The notes below the pieces were generated by a model. The model saw nothing but the letters and a program-made list of their open reading frames with translations. It searched no databases and was not told the origin of the DNA. A stretch of DNA of 64,000 bases, from positions 1 through 64,000 of the forward strand of contig WYBL01000147.1 of assembly GCA_011526565.1 (NCBI GenBank), in the 5' to 3' direction. The translations under genes and the position numbers were made by a program. This DNA is from Acidobacteriota bacterium (GTDB lineage: Bacteria > Acidobacteriota > Vicinamibacteria > Fen-336). Shown here one piece after another: positions 53,306 to 61,249 of this stretch; within the stretch, counting starts at the first letter, position 1; each line of letters begins with the position of its first letter.

Positions 53306-54529
53306 ATGCGACGAGCGACGGCGACCCTCCTCCTGTGCGCGGCGAGCGCGGCTCCGGCTGCAGCCGGCGACTGGCCGCAGTGGCGCGGACCGCAGCGCGA
53401 CGGTCACGCGGCGGCGCCCGGCGCGACGAGCTGGCCGCGCGCGCTCCTCCGCGACTGGGGCATTCCCGCCGGGGCCGGCCACGCCTCGCCCGTGGTCGTC
53501 GGCGACCGCGTGTACCTGTTCGCCCGCGAGGGCGAGGAGGAGACGCTCTCCGCACACGACGCGGCGACGGGCCGGCGCCTGTGGCGCCAGGCCGAGCCGG
53601 TCGCCTACACGATGAACCCGGCGGCGATGGGCCACGGCAAGGGGCCCAAGGCGACGCCCGCGGTCGCCGACGGGCGCGTGTTCACGTTCGGCATCACGGG
53701 CACGCTGCGCGCCTTCGACGCAGCGAGCGGCGCGCCGCTGTGGCGCCGGACGTTCCCCGAGCACGCGCGCAGCGAACCCGAGTTCGGCGCCGCGCAGTCC
53801 CCGCTCGTCGACGGCGGCAGGCTGATCGTGCACGTCGGCGGCGCCGGCGACGGAGCACTGGTGGCCCTCGATCCGAAGAGCGGCCGCACGCTGTGGCGCT
53901 GGACCGGCGACGGCCCCGGCTACGCCTCGCCCGTGGTGGCGACACTCGGCGGCGTGCGCCAGGTCGTGACTCTCACCCAGACGAAGCTGGTCGGCGTCGA
54001 GCTCGCGACCGGAGCCCTGCTCTGGAGCGAGCCGTTCACGACGGAGTACGAGCAGAACGCGGTGACGCCGCTGGTCGTGGGCGATCTCGTGATCGTCTCC
54101 GGCATCAACCGCCCGTTGCGCGCGTCGAGGGTCGCGCGGGCCGGAGCCCGCTTCACGGTCGCCACGGCGTGGGAGAACCCCGAGCTGCCGCTCTACATGA
54201 GCAGCCCGGTGGCGCACGGCGAGCGCCTCTTCGGCTTCACGCACCGGCAGCGGGGCCGCTTCTTCGCGGCCGATCTCGCCAGCGGCCGCCTGCTGTGGGC
54301 GAGCGAGGGCCGGCAGGCCGAGCACGCGAGCCTGCTGCTCGCGGGAGACGCGCTGCTGCTCGCGACCAGCGGCGGCGAGCTGCTCGTCGCGCGCTCCGGC
54401 GCGACGGGTTTCGCCCCGCTCGCGTCCTACGAGCTGGCGGGCGGCGCCGTGTGGGCCCATCCCGCCCTCGGCGCGGGCCGTCTCTTCGTCAAGGACGTGG
54501 ATTCGCTGACGGCCTTCCGCCTGCCCTGA
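53306..54529 (+). CDS. Exported PQQ-like beta-propeller protein
   Basis: 407 aa. Signal peptide RRATATLLLCAASAAPAAAG, then the shared start WPQWRGPQRDGHAAAPG. Blade motifs are LSAHDAATGRRLWRQ, LRAFDAASGAPLWRR, LVALDPKSGRTLWRW and FFAADLASGRLLWASEG. Same family as the propellers at 23438 and 36152. It is divergent from the TonB receptor and 68 bases before the outer-membrane barrel gene. The AAGGA at 53291-53295 is ten bases before ATG. A structural or substrate-binding role in the envelope is likely; enzymatic function is not shown. Confidence 0.83.
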   Translation: MRRATATLLLCAASAAPAAAGDWPQWRGPQRDGHAAAPGATSWPRALLRDWGIPAGAGHASPVVVGDRVYLFAREGEEETLSAHDAATGRRLWRQAEPVAYTMNPAAMGHGKGPKATPAVADGRVFTFGITGTLRAFDAASGAPLWRRTFPEHARSEPEFGAAQSPLVDGGRLIVHVGGAGDGALVALDPKSGRTLWRWTGDGPGYASPVVATLGGVRQVVTLTQTKLVGVELATGALLWSEPFTTEYEQNAVTPLVVGDLVIVSGINRPLRASRVARAGARFTVATAWENPELPLYMSSPVAHGERLFGFTHRQRGRFFAADLASGRLLWASEGRQAEHASLLLAGDALLLATSGGELLVARSGATGFAPLASYELAGGAVWAHPALGAGRLFVKDVDSLTAFRLP

Positions 54530-54560
54530 CGACCCGCGTATCCCTCGTCGCTCCCGGAAC

Positions 54561-54589
54561 TTGCCGGGAAGCGGCGGCGACGGTAACCT
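54561..54589 (+). promoter_or_regulatory. Promoter giving a leaderless barrel-gene message
   Basis: TTGCCG (54561-54566), 17 bases, TAACCT (54584-54589). Seven bases further is about 54596, and the ATG is at 54598 with no Shine-Dalgarno. A stem TCCCGG/CCGGGA (54552-54569) overlaps the -35. Confidence 0.4.
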
Positions 54590-54597
54590 CTCCTCAC

Positions 54598-55863
54598 ATG
54601 TCCAGGTGGCTGCGTTCCGTTGCCGTGTGCGCGACCCTGGCGGCCGCCGGCCTCGAGGCCCAGGTCGCCCCGGAGGGTCCGGCCGAGACCGTCGTGCGCG
54701 ATCGCGGCTTCCGCCTCGGCCGGGTGATCGTGCAGCCGCGCTTCGACTTCGGCGGCATCGGCTGGGAGTCGAACGTCTACCTCGTCGGCGAAGGCGTCGG
54801 CGAGGAGCGCAACGACCTGTTCGCGAGCGGCGGCCCGGGCCTCGGCCTGATCGTGCCGATCACGCCGAAGCTGCGCTTCCTGGCCGACTCGCGCCTCAAC
54901 TACCACTGGTACTCGGACACCGTCGACCAGCGGCGGCTGACCGGCGGCGGCGACGGCCGCCTGGTGTTCAACGGCGGCCCGGTGCGGCTGACTGCGGGCT
55001 ACGCGCACTACCGCACGTTCGAGCGGCCGGTCGCGGAGATCGGGCGCCGCATCGAGACCACGCGGGCCGGCCCGGTCGGCTCGCTCGGCTTTTCGCTGCC
55101 GGGCCGGCTCAAGGTCGACCTCGACGCCACCTATCGTGACGAGAGTTCGCCCGACGACGAGCCGGACGTCTTCGGGAACGATGTCGCACGACGGCTGTCG
55201 CGGGCGACGTTCGAAGCGCGCCCGCGGCTGGGCTACGCGATCACGCCCAAGACATCGGTGTTCGTCGAGGCCCCGTACCGGCGCGAGATGTTCGACGCCG
55301 AGGACGCGCTCGACGCCGACACCTGGGGCTACGGCGTCGGTATCGAGACCGATCCCACGACGCTGGTCCCCGGCCTGCTGCGCGTCGGCGTGCAGCGCTA
55401 CGACGCGCAGAGCGCCACCACGCCGCCGCACGACTCGGTCTACGCCGAGCTGCGCGTGCAGTTCGGCCCCTCGCCGCGCACCCGCTTCGAGCCGAGCTAT
55501 CGACGCCAGCGCGAGACGTCGCTGCTGCGCACGCTGGGCGACACCCAGACCCTGGTCCGCGACGAGCTGGGCCTCCGCATCCTGAAGGAGCTGGTCACCG
55601 AGCGGCTCGACCTGCGCGTCAACCTGCAGCGGGCCGCGGTGGAGACCGACGGCGGCGGCGTGCTCCTGGATTTCGGCGCCGGCAGCGAACAGGTGCGGCG
55701 CGACGAGGTGCAGTACCTGGCCGAAGGCGACCTCGGCTACCGCTTCCGCGCGCTGCGCCTGGGCGTCGTCGGGAGCTGGCGCAACCGAACCCGCACCGCG
55801 TTCGCCTTCGGGGGCCGCGCCCAGGGCTTCACGCTCGGCCTCAGCGCGAACTTCCGCCCGTGA
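54598..55863 (+). CDS. Outer-membrane beta-barrel protein (BBP2-like) of EPS locus
   Basis: 421 aa. Signal peptide RWLRSVAVCATLAAAGLEAQ. The mature protein alternates hydrophobic and polar residues in about 16 strands (IVQPRFDFGGIGWESNVYLV, LTAGYAHYRTFERPV, LGVVGSWRNRTRTAF) and ends LGLSANFRP. The opening phrase VQPRFDFGGIGWESNVY resembles the putative beta-barrel porin 2 family found beside Wzc-type kinases. Its stop overlaps the kinase start (GTGA). It could be the outer-membrane export channel or an anchor for the polysaccharide. Confidence 0.8.
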   Translation: MSRWLRSVAVCATLAAAGLEAQVAPEGPAETVVRDRGFRLGRVIVQPRFDFGGIGWESNVYLVGEGVGEERNDLFASGGPGLGLIVPITPKLRFLADSRLNYHWYSDTVDQRRLTGGGDGRLVFNGGPVRLTAGYAHYRTFERPVAEIGRRIETTRAGPVGSLGFSLPGRLKVDLDATYRDESSPDDEPDVFGNDVARRLSRATFEARPRLGYAITPKTSVFVEAPYRREMFDAEDALDADTWGYGVGIETDPTTLVPGLLRVGVQRYDAQSATTPPHDSVYAELRVQFGPSPRTRFEPSYRRQRETSLLRTLGDTQTLVRDELGLRILKELVTERLDLRVNLQRAAVETDGGGVLLDFGAGSEQVRRDEVQYLAEGDLGYRFRALRLGVVGSWRNRTRTAFAFGGRAQGFTLGLSANFRP

Positions 55864-58016
55864 ACCCGACCACCCAGGCTCCGCTGACCGAGGCGCGCCG
55901 CGTCCTCGCCATCCTGCACCGGCGGCGGCTGCTGATCGCCGCCTGCACCGCGGTTTCGCTGCTGGCGGCCTTCCTCCACACTCAGACGACCCGGCCTGTC
56001 TACGAGGCCCGGGTCCGGGTGCTGCTCGAGAAGCCGGGCGCGCCGCTGGGGCAGACGGACCTGACGGGCATCGCCGACGACACCAACACCCTGCTCGAGG
56101 TGCTGCGCGGCCGCGAGCTGGCCGAGCGCGTCGTCAGCCGGCTCGGCAACCGCATGGCGGCCGAGCTGGGCACCGGCCCGATGGTGTCGCTGTGGGAGCT
56201 CGTGCGCCATCGGCTCTTCGGCCCGCCGGCGACGCCGGTCGCGCCGGACGGCGTGCCGCTGTCGCCCTCGGCCAGCGCGTTCCAGTCGCGGGTGCGGGTG
56301 ACACCGGTCGCCGGCACTCGCCTGATCGACATCCGCTTCAGCGCCTACGACCCCGCGCTCACCGCGGTGGCCGCCAACAGCCTGGTCGACGCGTTCACCG
56401 AGCTGGCCGCCGGCGACCGCTCGGACCGCTCGGGCGAGCGCACCGAGTGGCTGACCGACCAGTACCGGCAGCAGCAGCAGCGAATCCAGGCGCTGGCCGC
56501 CCAGCTCGAGCAGAAGCGGCGCGCGGCCGGGGTCGACACCGGCGGCGACGCCGAGCGCCGCTCCGCGACCCTGTCCGCGACGCTGAGCGCGCTGCAGGCG
56601 GAGCGCGGCACCAAGCAGGCGCTGCTCGACCAGGTCCGCTCCGGCACCAACGCGGCCGACGCACTGCCGATCTCGATGCAGGGCGGGCTCGCCGAGCTGC
56701 GCGGCCAGCTCCGCCGCGCCCAGGAGGACCAGGCCCGGCTCGCCGAGCAGCTCGGCGAGCGCCACCCGCAGATGCAGGAGGCGCGGCAGCGGGTGGCCTC
56801 GATCGAGCAGCAGCTCGCCGCCGAGGCGCGCGCCGTCGTCACCGGCCTCGAGAACGAGGTGCGGATGCTGCTGCAGCGGGAGGCGACGCTGTCGGGCGAG
56901 ATCGCGAGCCTGCGCGCCGATGTCGTCGGCAGCGGCGCCCAGGCGGAGATCCAGTCGCTCGAGCAGCAGCTCGAAAACGAGCGCGCGCTGCTCGTGCAGA
57001 TGACCGGCCAGGCCCGCACCACCGAGCTGCAGGGCGCGTATCGCCTGCCGCCGCTGCGGGTGCTGGAGCCGGCCACCACGCCGGGCTCTCCCGTCTCGCC
57101 GCGGGCGGGCAGCACCTACCGCAACGCGCTGCTGCTGGGGCTCGTGATCGGGATCGCCCTCGCGCTCGGCTTCGACGCCCTCGACAACACCGTGAAGACG
57201 CCGGAGGACGTGCGCGAGGCGCTGGGCCTGTCGCTGCTCGGCGTGATCCCCGAGGCCCAGCCCGAGGAGGGGCCTGCCTCGCGCACGCCGGCCGTGTTCC
57301 GGGCCGGGCCCTACTCCGCCGCCGAGGCCTACCGGTTGCTGCGCACGAACCTCACCTACTCGCTGCCGCCGGAGGGCGGCCGGCTGCTGGTGATGTCGTC
57401 GGCGAACCCCGGCGAGGGCAAGACCACGACCTGCGCCAACCTGGCGGGCGCGCTGGCCGTCGCCGGCGCGCGGGTGCTGGCGATCGACGCCGACCTGCGA
57501 CGGCCCACGCTGCACCTGCACTTCGGCCTGCAGCGCGCGCGGGGCCTCACGGACGTGATCGTCGGCAAGCTCGAGCTGGAAGCCGCGCTGCAGCCGACGC
57601 GATGGGCGGGGCTGTCGGCGATCACCTGCGGCTACCTGCCGCCCAACCCCGCGGAGCTGCTGGCCTCGACCCGGCTGCGCGACCTGCTCCACAACCTGCG
57701 CGGGCGCTTCGACTGGGTGCTGGTCGACACGCCGCCGGTGCTGGCGATGGCGGACACCTCGATCCTGGCGCCGTTCGTCGACGGCGTGATCCTCGTCGTC
57801 GGCGCGGAGGTCTCGACGCGGCCCGCCGTGCAGCGCTCGATCGACCAGCTCCGCGGCGTCGGCGGCGTGGTGCTCGGCGCGGTGCTCAACCGCGTCGACC
57901 TCAAGCGCAACGCGTACTACTACAGCCACTACTACGGCGACTACTACCGCAGCTACTACAGCGCCGAGAACCCTGCGGCCGAGTCGGGCAAGCTGCGGCG
58001 CTTCAAGCGGTCCTGA
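55860..58016 (+). CDS. Wzc-type polysaccharide co-polymerase and tyrosine autokinase
   Basis: 718 aa. Wzz domain with a first helix near residues 23-40 and a periplasmic coiled coil (about 180-400; EWLTDQYRQQQQRIQALAAQ, LEQQLENERALLVQM). The second helix is near 425-440. The cytoplasmic BY-kinase has Walker A SSANPGEGKTTT (about 513-524), Walker A' AIDADLRRPTL and Walker B VLVDTPPV. The C-terminal tyrosine cluster has nine Tyr within NAYYYSHYYGDYYRSYYS, the autophosphorylation tail. It controls chain length and export of an exopolysaccharide. A cognate phosphatase is not in the window. GTG start coupled to the barrel gene. Confidence 0.92.
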   Translation: MNPTTQAPLTEARRVLAILHRRRLLIAACTAVSLLAAFLHTQTTRPVYEARVRVLLEKPGAPLGQTDLTGIADDTNTLLEVLRGRELAERVVSRLGNRMAAELGTGPMVSLWELVRHRLFGPPATPVAPDGVPLSPSASAFQSRVRVTPVAGTRLIDIRFSAYDPALTAVAANSLVDAFTELAAGDRSDRSGERTEWLTDQYRQQQQRIQALAAQLEQKRRAAGVDTGGDAERRSATLSATLSALQAERGTKQALLDQVRSGTNAADALPISMQGGLAELRGQLRRAQEDQARLAEQLGERHPQMQEARQRVASIEQQLAAEARAVVTGLENEVRMLLQREATLSGEIASLRADVVGSGAQAEIQSLEQQLENERALLVQMTGQARTTELQGAYRLPPLRVLEPATTPGSPVSPRAGSTYRNALLLGLVIGIALALGFDALDNTVKTPEDVREALGLSLLGVIPEAQPEEGPASRTPAVFRAGPYSAAEAYRLLRTNLTYSLPPEGGRLLVMSSANPGEGKTTTCANLAGALAVAGARVLAIDADLRRPTLHLHFGLQRARGLTDVIVGKLELEAALQPTRWAGLSAITCGYLPPNPAELLASTRLRDLLHNLRGRFDWVLVDTPPVLAMADTSILAPFVDGVILVVGAEVSTRPAVQRSIDQLRGVGGVVLGAVLNRVDLKRNAYYYSHYYGDYYRSYYSAENPAAESGKLRRFKRS

Positions 58017-58050
58017 TCGGCTTGACACCCGCGCGGGGCGACGGCGTAGC

Positions 58051-59079
58051 ATGAGGCCCTTGGACTCGACACCCTCCATCGCCCGCCGCGCGTGCGCGCT
58101 GTCGCTGTGCCTCGCCCTCGCCCTCCTGCCAGCGCTCCCGGCCCAGGCCGCGCCCGCGGCCGGCCGGCTGGCCGCGACGTTCTCCATCTCCGGGCGCCCC
58201 GCGCCCCGGCTCGCCGTCGCCCTGGTCGACCTCGAGCGCGGCCGCGTCGTGCGCGGCGTGACCGACGCGAGCGGCCGGCTGCGGCTGGGGCTCGCCGCCG
58301 GCAGCTACGCGCTGATGGTCGAGTCGAAGGCGCCGCTCGTGGTGAGCCGCGGGCCGCGCGTCGTGCGCGTGGCCGCCGCGGGCCTGACCCGCGCCCAGGT
58401 CGAGCTGCTGCTCGCCGGCGCGCTGGCCGCGGCGACGCAGCAGGGCAAGGCCCAGATCACCCACGACGAGGCGGCCTGCTTCCTCGCCGAGGAGTTCCCG
58501 CTGCTGACCGCTTCGGTGGAGCCGGCGGCGCCGTACCCCAGCGCCCGCGTCTACTTCCGCCCGGCGCGCGCCACCGAGTTCTTCTACGTCGAGATGGAGG
58601 CCACGCCCGAGGGCGGGTTCCAGGGCCGCCTGCCGCGACCGCGGCTGGAGGCGAGCCCGATCGAGTACTACGTGGCCTTCCTCACCGCCGACGGCGAAGA
58701 GGTGAAGACCGAGACCCACTCCGTCAAGGTGGTCGAGAACGATTCGGCCTGTACCGCGGGCCGGCTGGCCGCGCTCGGCGGCCCGGGCGAGGTGACCGTC
58801 TACTCGGCCGCCACCGGCGCCGCCGTGGCCCCGGCCGGGTTCGCCGCGGGCTCGCTGGCGCTGACCGCGGGCACCGTGGCGGCGCTGGTCAGCGGCGCGG
58901 CCGCCGCGGGCATCTCGGCGGCGGTCACCGTCACCAACCCGGTGCCGACCCCGGTGCCGACCCCGGTGCCCTCGGTCACGCCGACGCCGACGCCGCGGCC
59001 GACCCCGAGTCCGTCGCCGACGCCGACCCCCACTCCCGAGCCGACACCGTCGCCGACGCCCTCGACCGCCTCCAAGTAG
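58051..59079 (+). CDS. Exported protein with Pro/Thr-rich tail
   Basis: 342 aa. Signal peptide with RRACALSLCLALALLPALPA. Residues about 40-110 form a carboxypeptidase-regulatory-like beta-sandwich (AVALVDLERGRVVRG, LRLGLAAGSYALMVES). The middle has a second sandwich-like part (ARVYFRPARATEFFYVEMEA, SPIEYYVAFLTADGEEVKTE). A hydrophobic stretch (SLALTAGTVAALVSGAAAAGISAAVTVT) is followed by a 46-residue Pro/Thr/Ser tail. Hydrophobic segment plus extended tail suggests membrane anchoring with a tail crossing the envelope. It has no clear Shine-Dalgarno. Function unknown; probably tied to the polysaccharide locus. Confidence 0.7.
   Translation: MRPLDSTPSIARRACALSLCLALALLPALPAQAAPAAGRLAATFSISGRPAPRLAVALVDLERGRVVRGVTDASGRLRLGLAAGSYALMVESKAPLVVSRGPRVVRVAAAGLTRAQVELLLAGALAAATQQGKAQITHDEAACFLAEEFPLLTASVEPAAPYPSARVYFRPARATEFFYVEMEATPEGGFQGRLPRPRLEASPIEYYVAFLTADGEEVKTETHSVKVVENDSACTAGRLAALGGPGEVTVYSAATGAAVAPAGFAAGSLALTAGTVAALVSGAAAAGISAAVTVTNPVPTPVPTPVPSVTPTPTPRPTPSPSPTPTPTPEPTPSPTPSTASK
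58939..59076 (+). repeat. Pro-Thr coding repeat
   Basis: Short tandem units of CCGACC/CCGACG and CCGGTG encode PVPTPVPTPVP and PTPTPRPTPSPSPTPTPT. The repeat lies at the 3' end of the exported protein gene. Unit number is likely to vary between strains by slippage. Confidence 0.7.
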
Positions 59080-59086
59080 GCGGCGC

Positions 59087-61219
59087 CTACTTCCAGCCGA
59101 GGCTCCCCTTCAGCGTCTCTTCGCGCGTGGTCGTGGCGACCACGTCGAGGCTCCAGCTCTTGACGCCGTCGCGCCAGTCGCCCGTGACCTCCGCCAGCAG
59201 CGCGCGCTGGTTCGGCGCCAGCTCGCGGGCCTTGAGCGCCGCCGGCACCGCGGCGCGGGAGCCGTTGACGGTGACGAAGGCATTCAGCGTCTCGAGCTTG
59301 ATCGCCTTCTTGCCGTCGTTCAGGGCATAGACCTGCACCTTCCACGCGACTCCCGCGTGGACGCTCTGCGGCGTCGCCTCGAACTGGACCTGGGCCGAGT
59401 AGTCGGGGTTGGCGACGGTGACGTCCTGGGTGTTGAAGCCGGCCGGCGCCTTGCCGGAGGGCTTGGCGAGGAAGAAGCTGCGCCCGGGCACGAAGCGGCG
59501 CCGCGCCTCGGCCGCTCCCGCCTCGGCCGCGGACGCGCCACTCGTGGCCCGCGCGTTGCCCGGCTCCAGCGCGAGGGCTTCCTTGAAGGCCGCGCTGGCC
59601 GCATCGAACTGGCGGGCCTGAAGCGCCGTCTGCCCGCGATCGAGCAGCCCGGCGAGCTGCTGCGCGCGAACCTCCGCAGGGTCCGGGCCCGTCGGCGCGG
59701 GGGCCTTCGCGGGGGGCGCCTTGGCTGCGGCGGCCTTCGCGGCCGCGGGGGGCGGCGTCGCGGCGACCCTCGCCGCGGGCTTTGCCGCGGCCGTCGGGGG
59801 CTTCGCGGCGGCCGCCGGGGGCGCGGTCGGCGCCGGCGTCGGTGCGGGCTCCGCGCTCTCCTCGGCGACAGTCGGCTCGGGCGCCGCGGGCGCCGTGGTC
59901 GGCGGCGGCAACGCCGCCATCGTCGTCGGCGGGGCCGTCGGCGGCGCCGCGGGCGCGGTCGCGGGCGGCGCCGGGGCCTGGTTCATCCACAGGAAACCAC
60001 CGACGGCCACGGCGACCACCAGACCGGCCCCGACGAAGAGGCCGACCTTCGATCCACTCGCTGCAGACGGCGGCACCGGAGCAGCGGCGGGCGCGGGGGC
60101 CGGCCGCGCAGTGGGCGGAGCGGGCCGCCGCGGGGCCGCCGCCGCGGGGCGCGGCGCTGCGGGTGGCGTGGCAGTCGCGGGCCGCGGCCTGGCCGCTGGC
60201 GCGGCCGGGGGCCGTGCAGCGGATGGCGCCGGCTTCGGGGCGGACTTTTCCGGGCGCGTCGGCGGCGCCTGCGGCGGGGCGGCCGGTGGCGCTGGCACCG
60301 GCTCCGGCGGCGGCGCGACCGCCGCGGGCTCCGGCTGCGCGGGGCCCGGCTGTCGCTTCAGGCTGACGGTCGGCGCGTACTCCGCGTCGTCCGGCGCCTC
60401 GGGGCGCGGCAGCACCATCGTCGCCTGCGGGTCTGGCCCCAGATCCTCGTCGACCACGACCGGCGCGGGCGGTGGCGCTTCGACCTCGAACCGTTCCGGG
60501 ACTTCTTCGACGATCTCCTCGGCGACGGGCGCCATGTCGACGAGCGTGGCCTCGAACGATTCGGCCGGGGCGAGATCCGGCAGCGGCACGTCGGCGACCG
60601 TGGCGGCGAAGTCGACGACTTCTTCCGCCGCCGGCACCGGGGGCAGCAGCGGCGGCGGGGAGGACAGCGCGATGGTCGCTTCCCCTTCGTCGACGACGGG
60701 CTCCGCGTGCGGCTCGACGCTTTCGGGAGGAGCCTCCTCGACCTCGGCGTGCGGCTCCACGATCAGCTCGGGTTCGGGCTCGAGGGCCGACTCGGGTTCC
60801 GCCGCCTCGAGGATCGGCTCCGGTTCCTCGTGGAGCACCGGCTCCACGGCTACCGGAGCGCCCAGCTCTGCGACGAATGCGGCCAGGTCGGCGGGCAGCC
60901 GGCACTGGAGCATCACGGAGCCAGGTTCGCCGGGCGCGCCCAGCCACACGACGTCGCCGGAGGCGAGCGCACTCTCGCCCGTCACCGGGTCGTCGTTGCG
61001 GAACAGACCTTCGGCGCCGGGCTCGGGAACGAGGCGCGCACCGTCGATCGTCAGCCGCAGGCGGGCGTGGACGGGAGCGACGCCGGGCGCCGCAACGGAG
61101 ACGTCGCAGCCAGGGTCGGAGCCCAGCGTGGACTCCGGGCGCTGGAGCAGGAACTCCCGGCCCGCCTGTGGCCCGAGCAGGACCGAGACGGCCGGCGGTC
61201 GTCGCGAGGGATCCGCCAT
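59087..61219 (-). CDS. FHA-domain membrane protein with TPR and C-terminal beta domain
   Basis: 710 aa. FHA domain at residues about 10-100 (STLGSDPGCDV, VAPVHARLRL, GDVVWLG), which binds phosphothreonine. An acidic then Pro/Ala-rich linker of about 280 residues follows. A membrane helix lies near residue 400 (KVGLFVGAGLVVAVAVGGFLW). A second Pro/Ala linker comes next, and a TPR unit near 550 (LLDRGQTALQARQFDAASAAF). The final 130-residue beta domain has VQFEATPQSVHAGVAWKVQV. Topology predicts FHA in the cytoplasm and TPR/beta outside. A threonine-kinase partner is not in the window. An extended -10 lies just upstream. Confidence 0.8.
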   Translation of the reverse strand: MADPSRRPPAVSVLLGPQAGREFLLQRPESTLGSDPGCDVSVAAPGVAPVHARLRLTIDGARLVPEPGAEGLFRNDDPVTGESALASGDVVWLGAPGEPGSVMLQCRLPADLAAFVAELGAPVAVEPVLHEEPEPILEAAEPESALEPEPELIVEPHAEVEEAPPESVEPHAEPVVDEGEATIALSSPPPLLPPVPAAEEVVDFAATVADVPLPDLAPAESFEATLVDMAPVAEEIVEEVPERFEVEAPPPAPVVVDEDLGPDPQATMVLPRPEAPDDAEYAPTVSLKRQPGPAQPEPAAVAPPPEPVPAPPAAPPQAPPTRPEKSAPKPAPSAARPPAAPAARPRPATATPPAAPRPAAAAPRRPAPPTARPAPAPAAAPVPPSAASGSKVGLFVGAGLVVAVAVGGFLWMNQAPAPPATAPAAPPTAPPTTMAALPPPTTAPAAPEPTVAEESAEPAPTPAPTAPPAAAAKPPTAAAKPAARVAATPPPAAAKAAAAKAPPAKAPAPTGPDPAEVRAQQLAGLLDRGQTALQARQFDAASAAFKEALALEPGNARATSGASAAEAGAAEARRRFVPGRSFFLAKPSGKAPAGFNTQDVTVANPDYSAQVQFEATPQSVHAGVAWKVQVYALNDGKKAIKLETLNAFVTVNGSRAAVPAALKARELAPNQRALLAEVTGDWRDGVKSWSLDVVATTTREETLKGSLGWK

Positions 61220-61237
61220 GGGTGTTGTCCGCGCTGG

Positions 61238-61246
61238 ATTCTAGCA
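61238..61246 (-). promoter_or_regulatory. Extended -10 for the FHA gene
   Basis: On the minus strand TGCTAGAAT (61246-61238) is TG, one base, TAGAAT, a five-of-six -10. It lies in the 30-base gap after the O-antigen-ligase gene. A start about seven bases on would leave an 11-base leader. No good -35. Confidence 0.45.
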
Positions 61247-61249
61247 GCG

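Noticed and set aside
58022..58027. Perfect TTGACA upstream of the Pro/Thr-tailed protein gene
   Set aside because: The only -10-like box at a fitting distance (TAGCAT) overlaps the ATG at 58051, so it cannot serve this start, and no later start exists before the signal peptide.
58939..59076. CRISPR-like or other non-coding repeat
   Set aside because: Units are very short, in frame, and encode a Pro/Thr tail at the end of a gene with a signal peptide.
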